From Fratercula arctica (Eukaryota > Chordata > Aves > Charadriiformes > Alcidae): DNA of 64,000 bases. The notes beneath the pieces were generated by a model. That model had not been told where the DNA came from, did not search any database, and saw only the letters and a program-made list of their open reading frames with translations. Location of the stretch: assembly GCA_947846985.1 (NCBI GenBank), contig CANTUZ010000004.1, positions 55,529,672 to 55,593,671 of the forward strand, written 5' to 3'. The first letter of the stretch is position 1, and each line of letters opens with the position of its first letter. Shown here in pieces: positions 11,243 to 25,221 of the stretch. The position numbers and the translations under genes are program-made.

Positions 11243-12864
11243 AAATGTCTAAGCTGGCAAGTCCTTACTCTGCGCTATGAAACTGGTGAAAAACACTGTT
11301 TCCAGTAAGCATTGAAACAAGCTCTTAAGATTTTTGCTCTGAGGAGTCTAAGTTACTGTTAGTAGGAGCACAGAGTTTGGAGCACAGCCTTTATACTCAT
11401 GTTGACTTTTGAAGGTGATCCAAGTAATCAAAATGACTAGAGACTTCTTCCTTTTACAGGAAATTTTAAATTAAGCGTCAAACTTAGATCAAGGGTCAGA
11501 TTTTATAAGACTTTCATGTTCTCCCATAAACTATCTCATACAGATAATTTTAAACAGTACTACTTAGAAAAGCAGTCTTACTTGTCAAATGAAAATGAAT
11601 ATATAGTCTTATAGTATGATACAATTTTACAGTATCTGCAAATACTGTTATACAGCATTGCTTGTGCTAAGGTATCATAAAATTTTCAGTTGTAAGAAGG
11701 CACAAACAGCAGTAACACCTCCTTGCCTCAGAAATAATTTGAAGGGTAATCCAAAGTCTCCCTCCTGGTTGTGAGGACCTGCAAGTAGCCTAGAGGGCTT
11801 GCTTCCCTCTGTGCCCTTCCCTCGCACCTAATCTTCTCTGTGCATTTAAAAAAAACCAATTAGGACTTCTGTATTTTGTGCTGTAGTTGTGAGCTGTTAT
11901 CAGTGGAGCAGGATGGCTCCTCAAAGAGTTTGGACATGGTTGGTCAGGGGACTTGATAAGCTGTCCTTCAGCTCCTGAGATAGAGAATCAGCTCCTGTGT
12001 GAGCTCCAGTGGCTGTGGATGGTCCTTGGGAGAGGTGCATGGTCAAAGGCCCTCAGTGTGGTTCTGAATGAGAAGCTGCTTGAAGCCTCCTTTGCCACAC
12101 AAAGACACATCAACAATGACAAAGTGTTCTTAGGAATCAGAGGGGGAAAATGCTGTTCTATGTCGAACTTGAGTTTTATTTTTTAATATTTTTTTTAATT
12201 TAAATTTAATTTTTTTAGAAAACAAACTTAGCCTGCTAGAATACAAACACCAGTTGTCAGGCAGTTCTTGATCACTGTTGTCCTGCTTGTGACTAGTTCA
12301 GCCAAGGAAATAAAGCAATCCACCAGAAGCAAAGCTTATGGGAGCCTGGGGAAGCTGGGACAGGAACAAATTCATCCACGCAGTAACTAGGCTGCAGCCA
12401 GAAGGAACCAGCTACTGAAGATAAAAGCCTGACAGAAGAGACTGAAAAAAAAGAGCCAGGAAGTCAAGCTTAGACAGAGGAGAGAGGAGAGGATCTATTC
12501 CCCAATGAGACTAATAAGAGTTCTCAAAGCCTAGGGTAAACCAAAAGATGGGTGGCCTAAAGGCTGAAGAATAAGGCATCGCCATCAGTGACCGTGAACT
12601 CTTGACACGGTCATCAGGCTGCATTGCTAAAGCCCTGTGGGGAACGGTTACCATAATTTTTCTTTTGCAGGACAATTTTCTCCAAGACATTCAAACAAGG
12701 AGATATGTGGGTAGCACAATTGAACTGTATCAAAAACATGGTGGGATTTTCATCCACTTCAATAAAAAAACATTTATTATTACCTGAAAATTACTATTCA
12801 AACTTCCCATGCCGTACTATACCAGCTATATCATAGTATATCAAATATCAAGGCTGCCGAGTAC

Positions 12865-12992
12865 CTGAATGAAAGGGAAGAGCAGTCCGACTGCGAAGTT
12901 GGAGAGCCAGTTGACCGTCCCAGCTATCATGAACGCGGCTGGCCTCTGCGACTGCTGGAAAAACTCTCCGGTGAGGACAAATGGAATCCCAC
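12865..12992 (-). CDS. SLC2A9: SLC2A9 (GLUT9) coding exon, sixth in window: helices 10-11
   Basis: The 128-bp exon enters with two bases that complete Gly and ends in phase 0 (42 further codons). It reads [20 protein letters not shown], then [20 protein letters not shown], then IQ. This is nearly identical to human GLUT9 residues about 431-473. With the previous exon it forms the GPGGIPF motif of helix 10. It also carries the conserved Glu and Arg-Pro of the [13 protein letters not shown] loop and the NWLSNF of helix 11. The acceptor is ctgtttcag before GTGGGA and the donor is ATTCAG followed by gtactc. The next exon should begin KSLDTY-like and carry helix 12, the PETK motif and the C-terminus; I found nothing like it down to position 1. 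Confidence 0.97.
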
Positions 12993-14649
12993 CTGAAACA
13001 GGGTTCAACAAATCGGTGGTTTTAGTAAATTTCCTCCAGCAACAGCTGTTTCGCTTACAGAGATGAACGTGCTCCATGTTACACACCTCAGTGACTAGCA
13101 CTGCTCTACAACTCTCTGCTCTGGTGTACGCAGGGGCTTCTGGGCCAGTAAAATGTGATTTGTCAAAACCATGCTTTAGAGAAGTGACACTCCTGTCTTT
13201 CAAGCCGCTGCATCTCCTGTTTTACATCCTTTGAGTGATGGCAAGCAGCTAACAGAGCAGTGACTCTGCACAACAGCTTCTAGAGTACCATATGATGAGC
13301 TGTTTATTGAAAATTGTTTCTACTAAAATGCTTGAAAATTCAGTAATACTCCAAAATATTTTTAGACCTTAACAGGTGCAGAGATGGCTCCAAAGAGATT
13401 AAATGGTATTTTTTCTATTAATTATTACTCACTCTATTTTAGCAATAAAAAAGGCAAAACATTTGCTTCTTTCTGAGCATACTTTTCATTGATGCTTATT
13501 TAATACATTCCCTTACTAGATATACTGTTGGCACTTCCAGCAAGGTCTACTTCTCCCATCAGTCAAGGACTCTGACCTCCGCAATAACAAGCTTGGTTCA
13601 ATACCGCATTTGTCACTCGTGTTTCCTTCCACTTAGACAGTGGACTGTTTTATACAGCACTGGCATATTGCTGGCCTGAAAATACCCTCAGGGAACAGCT
13701 GTCTAGTAGCTGAAAGTCTCAGTGTATGATCTTTGGCTTCCTTCATTCCAATAGGATATTTCAATAGAAATATTTCTCTCTTCATAGAATAAAACAGGGA
13801 TTGCATTTGCTGATTGGCCACGTGTTTCAGTTAATGTTGCACATTAGGCATGCATCTACTTGCAGGATTATTTCACCACAGTTTGGAAAACTGTAAACCT
13901 AGTAACATCAGGCAGATTTTCTGTATTCTGCTGCTACCAATTTCTTCTTTTAGGTCCTCATGTCTACTAATATCATGAGCATCACTTAGCTTTGTGGGCG
14001 AGATCCATGTACATAACGTACTGTGCAAGTCCCGTCTCTGCCTTAAGCATTTTAACAAGTCAGTGTGAGCAATCATAAAGCATATTAACGGACACGCCTC
14101 CTCTCAAAAACCTCTACAACAATCCTGACTTCCAAAATATATGAAATTAAGATAAAAACACCCTCAAAGGCTTATCCGTCCACTGGATCTTCTCCTTGCA
14201 TGTCTTTGCTTTATCTATGTGTTTATCTTTTGCACTGCCCTTACTCTTGGACAGTTGTGAATACATCTGTAAATGCTTTATAGTGACACGTTGTCATGTA
14301 GCCCCCCGTGCTCAACAGCACTACACTTAAACACATGCACCAGAAGCTGTCCCATGAGCAGTATGAGATAGGAACTTGTAAACACGTGACAGGACGTGCA
14401 GATGACACACGGTATCAGATATTCCTCCATTCCAGATCTTTCAGATGCAGAGACCATGAATACATGCATAAAATAACGTCAATATGATGCACCGAACAGC
14501 TATATATGTTAGTAGGCATCACTTTCCATCACCAGCTACCGTGACTTTCTGTGACAACACATCTACAATGGTAGCAAAGGCTTTGACTGAACTTTCTGTC
14601 CCAAAGACTGCCAGTATAAATTATAGCAAAACAGTATAGAGCAAATTAA

Positions 14650-14757
14650 TTTATTTACTCCTACTTTATACACAGGAAACTGAGATATGGAGAGCTTAGG
14701 CCACCCAAGCCCAGGTTTAGTGTCCTACAAGCCATATGTAGTATCTGAATCCTGTGA
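14650..14757 (-). mobile_element. Possible ancient MIR-type SINE remnant
   Basis: The plus strand contains ctttatacacaggaaactga, then gatatggagagcttaggcc, acccaagcccagg and a ctgaatcctgtgact end. The order resembles the reverse complement of the MIR core: acagatgaggaaactgagg, cacagagaggttaag, cttgcccaaggtc, gggattcgaac. The central match is good; the rest is poor. MIR copies are rare but present in birds. Chance similarity cannot be ruled out by eye. Confidence 0.38.
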
Positions 14758-17700
14758 CTAAAAAAGTGACCTCTCCTGATAGCACTTTGAACACGTAGAA
14801 TAAGCAGCCAAACAGGCATAACTTATCGAAATTACAGAAACATGTGGTCTATCAATCCTTGGTGGCTTCCGCTGCCCATTTTATCAAACATTTGGGATTT
14901 GGGTTCAAATCCTAAGATATGGCAGGCAAAACAACAGTCACATCTGTTCTGTCAGCAGCTGGTTTAGGTCTCAAATGCCATGCAGTGGTTTGCCAGGACA
15001 CTTGACCCCTGGAGAGAGGAAACGAAGGACTGGAAACACAGAAATCATGGAAGATGATTTATTTATGATCATTTATTCTGTCATGCCTTTGCTGTAGGAC
15101 AATCTGCAGAGGTGTTGCTGTTCTTGTCAGTATAATAAAAAATGCTGTTCGAGACCCATTTGGGAAAATACACATTGTACAAGAGAGAAAAAAAGCCAGA
15201 GGCAAAAAAAGACAAAAAACAGTACAAAAGGACAGAAACATATCAGAAAGCATAAATGTTATGGAAATAAAAATGCATGGGCACTACCTTGGAAAAAGGT
15301 TCCTTGAAATTCAAATGTAATTTCTAGATACATGTTAATCATCATTGAAACTTGCTATTAGTCACACTTGCCACAAAAGCTCTTCAATCTAATTTGAAAA
15401 ATTATCAATTAATCTAGTGATGGTAAAAATAGTATTTTGCAAAGCCTAATAAAAAAAAAAAAAAGAAATTAGCAGCTGCTCTGAGTTACTTCAAATATTC
15501 TGTAGAGGAATGGGTAAGGTGGCACAGACAGGCCTCCAGACATCCTCGTGGCATAGACCAGCATCTCCATAGCATCACAAAACAGAGGAAGTTGGTTTCT
15601 GTAAAGGGATGACTTAAGACAAATTATATTGAAGAACCAAGGAGTCTGAAAAGAAAAACCAAATGAAGCCAGGTTATTGCTGTGTATTGCTATATGCCTG
15701 GAAGAGCAAAGACTCGATCTTACTAGGATGCAGAGCAGGGGATGCCAATGCCTCCCATGAGCCACACCACTGTGAAGAACACACTCCACAACTGAGTGAT
15801 GTGAAAAAGAAATTAGGGGACCCTGGGGGAAAAACATAAAGCCTTAAGACACAAACAGCACAGACACCTGAGATCAGCTGAACTGATAGCCCCAGGAGTC
15901 CACCCCCAGCCATTTCAAGGTGTCAGACGTGTCTTCAAGGACCCCTTTTCTCCTGGAACTTCCTTTATTTGAGAAAGAAATCTGGGTCCATGGGACTGAA
16001 GGAAGCTGTAGCATGCTTTAACTAGGTCAGTTTGGATCCAGGCTGCATTGTGCCACTACTCAGTCTGTGGATGCAGGTTTGGTCCTCCCTCACTCTCTCT
16101 TTACAAATCCCAGGATTTTCCACCTTACTTTTTGAGCAGTTGAGTCATAACAGCAATATGGCATCTCACCAACCATTCCTTACAGAGTTAGTCTTATTGC
16201 AAGGTTCTCTACATAATCACTAGGCTGGATGGGTCCATACTGGCCTGTGTTCAAATACAGATACTTGGAAACCATAGCCAGAAGGAATCCAACAAAACCA
16301 CTGTATTTTTTGAAACGGTTCTTTTTGTCATGGGTTTTGCAAATTTAATATGTGTTTGAACGTGGGTGAAATCGTTTCACAAAAAAGCTAACTGATGTTC
16401 TTTCTCATGGGGGATGAACCTGGCATTAGCATTTCCCCTGGAAGGCTTTCCACGCAATTTTCAGTGAAACAGCTTTATTTTAGATCTGATCATAAAAACA
16501 AAAATGTATATTAGGATTTCCTGTAGGAGTTTTTCAGCAAAGTAGCTTCTGAACATGAATTTAAAGAGGTAATGCATTGACCACAATAATTACAGTGATT
16601 CATTTCTAAGACATCGTTCTTTTTGGCATTATAGTGAACATAATGGAAGAAGCTCTTAACATACTGCAGTGCCATTAAAGAAAGACTGTTATACCTGTTA
16701 GTATGCTGCATCTATTGGAAATTACAGATTTCCTATTGCAGTACTTGAGTATCAATGGGCTGTTTAATGAAACTAGATTAAGCCCACATGACACAATTAG
16801 ACATGCAACAATACTTCTATATCTGTGTATTTTATTCATTACCCTCCGTAATTAGTCCAGTTTTACACTTAGAATCAATGTTATTTGCTGGTAAACATTC
16901 AGAATCTCAATCCAATAGTCCTTTATGCATGAACAGAAATAATAATCTTGGTGTGGATGTTACAGATTTTCAAATACGTATTTAAATTTGCACAAGTATC
17001 AACATGTTTTCTTATGAAAAATTAAGTACACATATTTCCTGTTTTGTTCAGAGAGCACTTACAAATAAACACTGCTTAGCAGTCGTTACTCAATTCAGTC
17101 CAAAAATCTGAATACAGAAAACATGAAAAAGGAAAGAAAATACTGAGATCCTCATTCTGTTTTTATCCAGTACCTAACTGGGAGTTGAAGTCATGGCTAT
17201 ATATATGATTTATGAAATGAAACTGTTAAAAGAATAAATGCCTAATACCAATCAGGGAGATTTATTACACGGGTAAATCGCCTCTAAAGGTGATGGAAAC
17301 CTTGTGCCGTAAGAACCATTAAAGAGAAAGGAACTCACTCCCTAAGCCAGCAGCTCATCTCTCAATACACACTCAAGACAAAACTCTGTCTGTTCAGGCA
17401 GTGTCTCCAGTTGTGGAGTCACCAGGAGGACCACCATGGCCATGCAGCCTAGTGGCCTCCTGCACGACTCAGCACTCCAAATTCTGCCCCTACAGGAGGG
17501 AGTCTGGAAATCCCGAGAGCCCTGATTAGGGCAAGAGCTCCTAGATTTTTCAACTCTGTGCTTTGAGATAAGGAGTCTTCCATGTGAGATGTTTTGAGAA
17601 AATAGGCAAATACTTTGCAACAATGCTCTGTTTTGGAAAAAAAAGTCTGTGCAGCTCTAGACAAGATCAAGCAAAACAGCTTTTGACTGCAAGGTAAGGC

Positions 17701-17935
17701 ACGTAGAGAAGACTGATATATCCTAGTAGGGTTGTGAGATCTCATTGCCTATCTCAATGAAAGGCTTCAGTATTTGCAATTCAAGGGGCAAAATACAACT
17801 CTAGCGGGCAGCTGTGGGAGACTGGCAATGGAACTGAGACAAATATCCTGAAATAAAACTGCTGGAAAAACAACCCAGTATTCTTCAGTGAGACAGCAAA
17901 AGGCTGTTAGTTTCTACCAGGGCCTTAGCTATTAA

Positions 17936-17985
17936 AAAACAAACAAACAAACAAAAACAACCCCAAACAAAACCCCACCAAATAA
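17936..17985 (+). repeat. AAAC-type simple repeat
   Basis: Begins with four aaac units and degrades into aaaacaacccc-like sequence. Confidence 0.85.
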
Positions 17986-19232
17986 CAACATTACCTAGTC
18001 AGATATGAGGGCTGTATTGCCCAGCTAATCCTGTTGAGAGAAGTGGGAGCAGAATGCGTGATAGGGGTGCACTGAGTCACAGCCTCATGCTACAGACTCT
18101 GCTATCTGTCTCCAGCTCTTCTCCACCGGAGAACTGCTGATCTCATTTACCGCAGAATCAAGCAAAACAGGCACTTCGCTTGTATAAAACACTACGGTTC
18201 ATTAACTCCATTAATTTGTACCATTTGAAGAGCATGGTCTTTTCTGCTTTAGATTAAAGGCCACTTGAATAAAGAACATGTAAAGCTAAGTCAGTCTACG
18301 GCAAACCAAAAGTGTAAGCCATAACACCAAATTAGAAAACATAAATAATACAAAACCTGGCAAACAAACAGTAACACAATAATTAGTACCTATGTTTATT
18401 GACAGTCTAATTTTTAATACAATATTTTGTGGAAAGGGTTTTTGCATTGTTTAACTGGCCTTTGGTTTAGCATCTATAAAACTCTAACAGCACATAGAAA
18501 GCCAGTTCTGGAGTTATTCTGAACTTTGTTGGTGCAAGGTAACCCACATCATTCAGGGTAAATAAATAAACTAAGTAATGGTGTAGAACAAAAATACTGA
18601 CATACTGTGCTGTAATATCGTTAGGTAAAATGTTAATTCTTAGTTCTCAGGTAATTCACACTAAAATGGTTGACATACAACAACAAGGCTATTTTTTAAT
18701 GAGGAAACCACACAATATTCTTTCTATGTCCATTTAGGTAGCTATGTCTAAAGCAGGTATTCCATGTAATTTTGTAATGCAAAAGACATAAGAATACCCT
18801 TATCTGAACCATTTGATAATTTCTTCTTCGGTGAAGCTGTCCACCTCTTGAATAATTAGTGCATTTTCCTATAATTTTTAGTTCCATAAGGCAGCGTTCT
18901 CAAGCAGAATTTTATAAGCAGTCATTTACTGACTGAATCATTTTTCTCTGAAAATTTGTTTAATGAAGGCAAAATACTTACTACATAACTGAAGAACATC
19001 GATAATTTCAGTACTTTTAAGGTACCGTTCTTTACATGAGTTATAATATACAGCTGTTTCCTGGAAGCCCGAGTAATATATTCATTTTTTAATAGCTTTT
19101 CCTTTTTTGCTTTTTTTATCATAATAGAAACCAGCAGTCCAGACATAGGCCATTCTGCCAACTGCTGTACAAACCCAATATAATTTTTTTTGTGTTCTGG
19201 TAACACTTTCAATCTGGTGGGGTATTTTGTGA

Positions 19233-19286
19233 TTTTTTTTTTTGTTATTGGTCGATTTTTTTTTTGTGTTGTCTTTTTTTTTTTTT
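19233..19286 (+). repeat. Interrupted poly-T tract
   Basis: Three T runs of 10-13 separated by short GT-containing words. On the SLC2A9 strand this is an A-rich tract. Confidence 0.9.
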
Positions 19287-20155
19287 GTAAAAATTGAACA
19301 TCAACATCAAATTTCTACTGTGGTACTTTGCAATATTTCTTTTTGCTTCACCATTAAAATTCTGCGTAACTATGTAAGAATAAAATACAATTAAAAAATA
19401 CACTCAACTTTTAACTACATGTAAATAGTCTTTTAAACATTTCTGCTATATTTTCAGACTCACTTTATCATATCAGAACCCTAATTATAGCCTGATGTTC
19501 TGTTCTATTTGAATGTGAAGAAAAAATTTCTTTACTGAGCTATGACTAAGTGTCTATGATATAATTAATTTATAATTATTCTCAGTAACAATGATGATCA
19601 GACACTGATTAACACCACTTCTGTTAATATTACATTATTAAAAACAATGATCTCAATGACAAGATCAATGAGAGAGTTTTTACTTTAATAAAAGCACTGG
19701 AAGGGTCCCTTACATTCTCATCCACCATACAGATGGCAGTATCGTGGAAATACCTGAATCAGAGACTCAATCAGTTTGATCAGTCCTAGGTAAGTGAAAT
19801 ATTCGTAACTGTCACATCACTATAACAGGACTGAAAACAGAAAAAAACCCAAACACTATCTAGTCTTGGCTTATCACTTCTACAGTAATCTCCTGAAAAA
19901 AATATAAAGCCATCAGACATGATTTCTCTCTCAGGAATTCGGGTTGACAGCCCATTAGCACAAAATGCTGCTGGTTGTGAACCTGTGCAAGCTAAAACAG
20001 TCTTGAAAACGCAGTTTGGCATGTCAGGCTTTCCTCATGAAATATTCTAACAAACAAATTAATCGTAGTAGCAGCGCACAAGGATGTCATTGTGTATCTG
20101 CATTCGTCCTGAAGGACCCCAAGAGTAAAAATAGCGGACCACATTTTCAGAGAAG

Positions 20156-20179
20156 CTGGGAGAGAAGAGCCTCTCCCAG
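20156..20179. repeat. 9-bp GC-rich hairpin, 6-nt loop
   Basis: ctgggagag and ctctcccag flank aagagc. The arms are perfect and comparatively GC-rich for this intron. Confidence 0.85.
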
Positions 20180-23100
20180 TCCTCCTCGTCCTGTTTAAGA
20201 TGGGTAACAGACCATGTCTGCACTGTTTATGATTTCTGGAAACTGCTAAAGTCTTTAGGATGTGGGGCCTCAAATGCCAGTGACTAAAGAATTTGGCTGC
20301 TGCTCCAGGATGGTAGACAGGGTATGGAGAGCAGTAGGTGGAGAACTAATGAACACAGGACAATAAAAATATTTTATTTTCCTTACTGTGGCCAATAACC
20401 AAAATAGATACAGCAAACAGCAATATCTCTTTGCCATCGAGCAGAAAGGAAAATGAAGACAGAGCTCGAATGCGCTCTTTGACTAGAAGTACCAGCTTGA
20501 AGAATGACAGTTAACAGTCTTGCTGTGATGAAAGATATAAACCTTCTTTCTGATGAAATTCAGAAAGAATTTGCCGAAGTCGTAAATGAGTGTTGCCAAA
20601 AAAGTGAAGTTTCCAGAGTAGGACAGATAACATCTAGAGATTCAAAGGAAACAACTACTTACCTGGTCAAACTGACACCATCAGACTACCCTTGTTCATG
20701 CAATTGTCCTTCTGACCCATAGTTTCCCAGGAAAGTGTCTTACGGCTGTTTATTTATCTTTCTACATAGTAGCCTGGGTATCAAGAAACACTTTCTAGAC
20801 CCTAGAGCAACTTTCATTGCAACATAAAAATCATAAACATTTGCATTTAAATGCTAGGCATGGAGCTTAGCCAAAAACAGATGAGATGAACTTAAGAACT
20901 TTTCTTTGCTGTGCATAGTGCCTGGGTACAAGGAAAATAAAATATTTTTATTGTCTTACATTCATTAGTTCTACATCTACTGTTCTATATATTTATTAGT
21001 TTGCACTTTTGTAAGTATAAGTATTTTATACTAATTCACAGGAGAAACAGTATATTTTTTTACTAGGCCTTCTATATTCAGTCCCCATTAATCTGAATAA
21101 TGTACCTAAGTTACTTACACAGCTTTTGAATAAATCAATTTTTCACAGTTACATGAAGCTCTAAAACACATGGGTGCATTTTTCCAGCAATAAATTTCTT
21201 AAGTGTTGGAGTTGTGAACCTTCAGCAAGTAATTAGCGATCAGTCAGGAAAACATGCTAGTTCAGGTAAGAGGAGTGCTCTCAAGTGTCAAAGCATTCAC
21301 ATTTTGAAAGCTTCAATTAAGATAATTTGTAAAATCTATTGTTAAAGGCATGAAGTTCCTAAGTTTTCCTGCTGCTAAGAACTCCATGTGTCATCTCCAG
21401 CAATGCCGTTACCCAACGGATAAGGTTACCTTTCAAATACTAGGGGTTCATTTTTCTTTAGAACTTCCACTAATTATAAAGAATTGAAATCAGTTCTGTA
21501 ACAGAACTGTTAAAAAAGACACATTTACTCAATGCTGTTCTTTAAAGAGAGAAGTATTCAAACAAAACACAAACCAGGTATTAATCCCAAAATATATGTT
21601 GAATGACACTGTATTTAATATATTCAAGTGGCAAGTTATCTTCCCCCACAAAAAAAATTCAATGAAGATGAACAGGGCAGGGGATGGGGCCAGAGATCCC
21701 CCAGCAAATTTTCAATCAAGACTGGCACGTATCTCATAATAATCGTTTATCTCCAGGCTATTATGAATTATAACTCATTGAGTTACAATCCAGTTACTGA
21801 ACAGAATCATTAACTCATGTTTGGAATATTTAACTGCTTTCAGTGCAGCATGTTTTAAATCTACTTTTGTGCCCACAAAAGCCTTACAACCATCAACAAA
21901 CCAAACCTTTTCTTAAATATCCAGGAAAACTAAAGCTTATTTCTGCACAAATACCCTTCTTATCTGATGAGGGAACTATTTGACATTGTCAAAGGATGCT
22001 TACCTCCTGGGAAGACTGTAAAGGCTTCTAGTTCACAGAATAAAAGACATTTTGAAAATTAACCTAAACTTTCAAATCTACCACTTTTTAATTAAATATA
22101 TAACAACATGGGTTTATTTGTTTCTTTTTAACATGATACGCTTTTCTAGTACAAAGAGAAGGCTTTTTCCACACAAGCAAGCTCCAAACTCTTCCTCAAA
22201 GTGTACTAAAAAAAGTGTACTGAAAGAATGCCTCTGTGGGAGGCCATAAGCATTAGAAATTCTTAGATCCCACTCTAAGTGGAGAAGCTAACATAACATC
22301 ACACGAAGCTTCTGTGAATGCCTATTTCAGGCAATAATACTGATGCTGCCTTTCATTTCAGTACTTTTATGTCTACGTGTGTGCAATCACACCTTTGTTT
22401 GTGTTTCACATCCAAGAGAAGATTTTTTTCTCTTCCCTGATGGCATTTCAGATTGAATAAACCTCATGACTTTCAAAGTGACCCTTTATCACAACCGCTC
22501 TGCTGTCAATACAGCTGCATGTTGGCATTCAGAGTAAGAGCACAGGCTGATTTAAACTTTAAATATCAAAATATCTTTGATACACCTCAGGGCACAGCAA
22601 TGATTTCCTCTCAGTCTTCTTTAGTTTACTTCATAATGCCAATTTAACACATGCTGAATATACCATTGTCATGTTTCTATTGTGTCGGTATTCAGCTGTG
22701 CTAGGAAAGACTTCACTTACTCTCCATAAACCGTGACAACTACTATAAAATTAAATGATAACACAAAACTCTGAAAAAAGAGACAAAAAGTAAGTGAAAC
22801 ATTTTTCTGAAATGGTCTTGTTTTTTAATGTTTCTTAGCTGTGTCTGAAAATGCAATCACTATAAAAAGCAACAGTCAAAAAATTAAGATCTTACTACCA
22901 TGAAATGACTACTTTTTCACATTCCATTAGAGAGTGAATTTTATCAATTTCCCCTCCCTGTGACAACAGTGTGACTGGAAACATACCACTGATCTGATGT
23001 TGTCATCCTTACGCATAATGAATAGGAACTTATTTTAAAAGTAGGAACTGAAGCAAAATCACACCGATTCACGTTTGATCCTATTCGGACTAAATTCAAC

Positions 23101-23499
23101 CTTACACAAACTCCACTGGAGGCAGCAGGAATTCGTCTGAAGGAAAGCACCACTCATCCACAGAAATACCTACAGGATTTAGGACCAGAGTAACTACTTC
23201 TAAGACGTTACACAGTGTAAGACAGAAAAGTCAGATGCCCTGAAGCCACTGTATAAGCATTAACCAGAAACTCCTGCTTTCTCCTCACTGTAGCGCCACC
23301 GATTTAAAAATAGCAGCTATTGATGTAAATGAAGTCACAGGCTACACGCTCTACGTAAAGACCAGCTAGAAAATCCTCTCTGAGAACACGCTCATCTTTG
23401 CAGCCACACGGGCTTTTTGACAAATGGAAAAAAAGACAGACTTTACACAGAGGATCAAGCATCTCACTTAGAGATAAAGGAAGAACATAGGACTTGGAG

Positions 23500-23580
23500 A
23501 TAAAGGAACGCAGGATCAGACTGGATCACCTGGTTCAAATCCAGTCCTCAGCTATTTCAGGCAGTACTTCATGCAGTCCT
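23500..23580 (+). mobile_element. Weak MIR-like or tRNA-B-box-like remnant
   Basis: The stretch reads ggatcagactggatcacctg, then gttcaaatccagtcctcagc. It loosely follows the MIR head (ggagtcagactgcctgggttcgaatcc), including a degenerate RNA polymerase III B box (gttcaaatcc). There is no foldable tRNA around it. Very uncertain. Confidence 0.2.
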
Positions 23581-24582
23581 TTTAGAAATTTATAAAACTT
23601 GTGTGTTTAGTTTCTCCTTTTGCTGTTTCCATTGTGAAGCTGATACCGAACTCAGCTCCTTTAGTGGCTAGGAGTCTTCTTCCAATTTCTATTCTAAATT
23701 TATTAACGGCTAGCTAGGTTTGAGTTGAGTTTTTTGTTGCTGTTGTGATTTTCTACAGCAACATTTACCTTCAGCTTATTCTGTCTTCTCGGTGTTATTG
23801 TGCCTTCTGCCCATGTATTTAGAAACAGAAATCCTATTCTCAGTCTTTTTTGTTAAGACACTATAAAGTTATTCTGTATCTTTTCATATTAAAAAAACTG
23901 ACTAAATAAAAAAAATCTATCTTCCTCTTCACAGTAGCCCTTCCTTGCAGCCTTCCTGGCAAACTGCTGCATGAGCAATTTTGTGCTTTAACATTCAACT
24001 CTAAGCCTTCATGTCAAAAATGATGACATGACACGTGACAACACAATGAGCATCTTTCACATTACAACACAGAGAGACAATGCGTGACAATATGATGCAT
24101 TAGGTCTCTAAGAAAATATGTAAATGAATGTGCATATAGAGTGTTAATATAAAACAATCTTTGAAATGACTTAGATAAAATACAAAGAGCTATGGAGAAG
24201 TTTTCCATGTGACACTTACAGATATAATTCTTATATTCTCCCTTAGCTAGCTGGCATTTTCAGACAACCTTAAATCCTCACCCTGTTCCTGAGTTTCTAA
24301 GCCTCTTTTTCTCTCCAAGTGCCTGCAGTTACACATGTCCTATTACTAGAAACGGGTAAACTGTGAAAGGTGAAGTGAAATTTCAAACAAACCATTAACC
24401 TCAAACTTGGAAGTACTACCAAAATATCACAAACTTCCTGCAGAAAGATGGCTTGATTTATGATAATCAAGCAATGGATATAAAAGCAAGTCCTCAGATT
24501 TCTGAAACTTCCCCTAGTATTACTGCTTGTTGTAATAAAACCTGTATTTTTTGTTCCAGAGGACTCCAAGAAACTCCTGGGG

Positions 24583-24607
24583 AACATTCCCTGGAAGAGG
24601 GAATGTT
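24583..24607. repeat. 10-bp hairpin, 5-nt loop
   Basis: aacattccct and agggaatgtt flank ggaag. The arms are perfect. No other context explains it. Confidence 0.85.
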
Positions 24608-25221
24608 ACCACACGCCTGCCTGGGCACACGTGTGACCAACCTCCGAGGTACAGCGGTTGAAGGGCAACACACTTGCGCTACACAAACACCTTTTACAGG
24701 TCTTACTGCAACAATCGGGTCTTGGGTTATTTCTACTTGCTCCCAATGGTAAAATAAGTCCAGTGCTCCAGTTCACTGTATTTCCAGAGCCACCAAATAT
24801 GCAAAGGTTTGATTCAAGACACAATACTTTTTCAATTTCTGAAAGAAGGTGATAAAGGAAGGATTACTTCAAAGCGAGATATATTATTGAAACAGTCCAC
24901 CTCCTCCCACCCTTTCATTTAGTTAAAGACAGGCATCATACCTAACCTCCCCCACCATGGTTTCCTTTCCCATCTCTGCAGCATTGCCTCCTCCGTTCAT
25001 CAAAACTGGATAGAAGGATGATACACTTAAACGGAATATTATTCTAAGGAAAAAGTATTAATAAATCTCTTCATACAAAGACAGTGCACGGAAATGCTTT
25101 ATGCCAAGTTTCCCAAGTTCTCAGGGTCTCACTGTATCTGTCATGCTTATTTCCATTGGGAAGGTTATCTGGAAGTCCATGCCAACATTGCTGCAATCCC
25201 AAATTAATCAGGGTTTTTTTT

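Larger units (their letters stand above)
1..12864 (-). other. SLC2A9: SLC2A9 intron after the helix 11 exon (partial)
   Basis: This is the sequence downstream of the donor at 12865. I searched the minus strand for the expected KSLDTYCFL and PETKN segments and found no match, so I treat it all as intron, although a diverged or non-coding exon cannot be excluded. It contains two CR1 remnants (4060-4345, 7093-7222), a MITE-like element (11118-11242), a long perfect-type hairpin (6608-6701), a 20-bp palindrome (7783-7802) and homopolymer tracts. Confidence 0.7.

Noticed and set aside
23545..23560. gttcaaatcc as a tRNA gene B box (also one at 14902-14911)
   Set aside because: No A box at proper distance and no cloverleaf can be drawn; at most a SINE relic.
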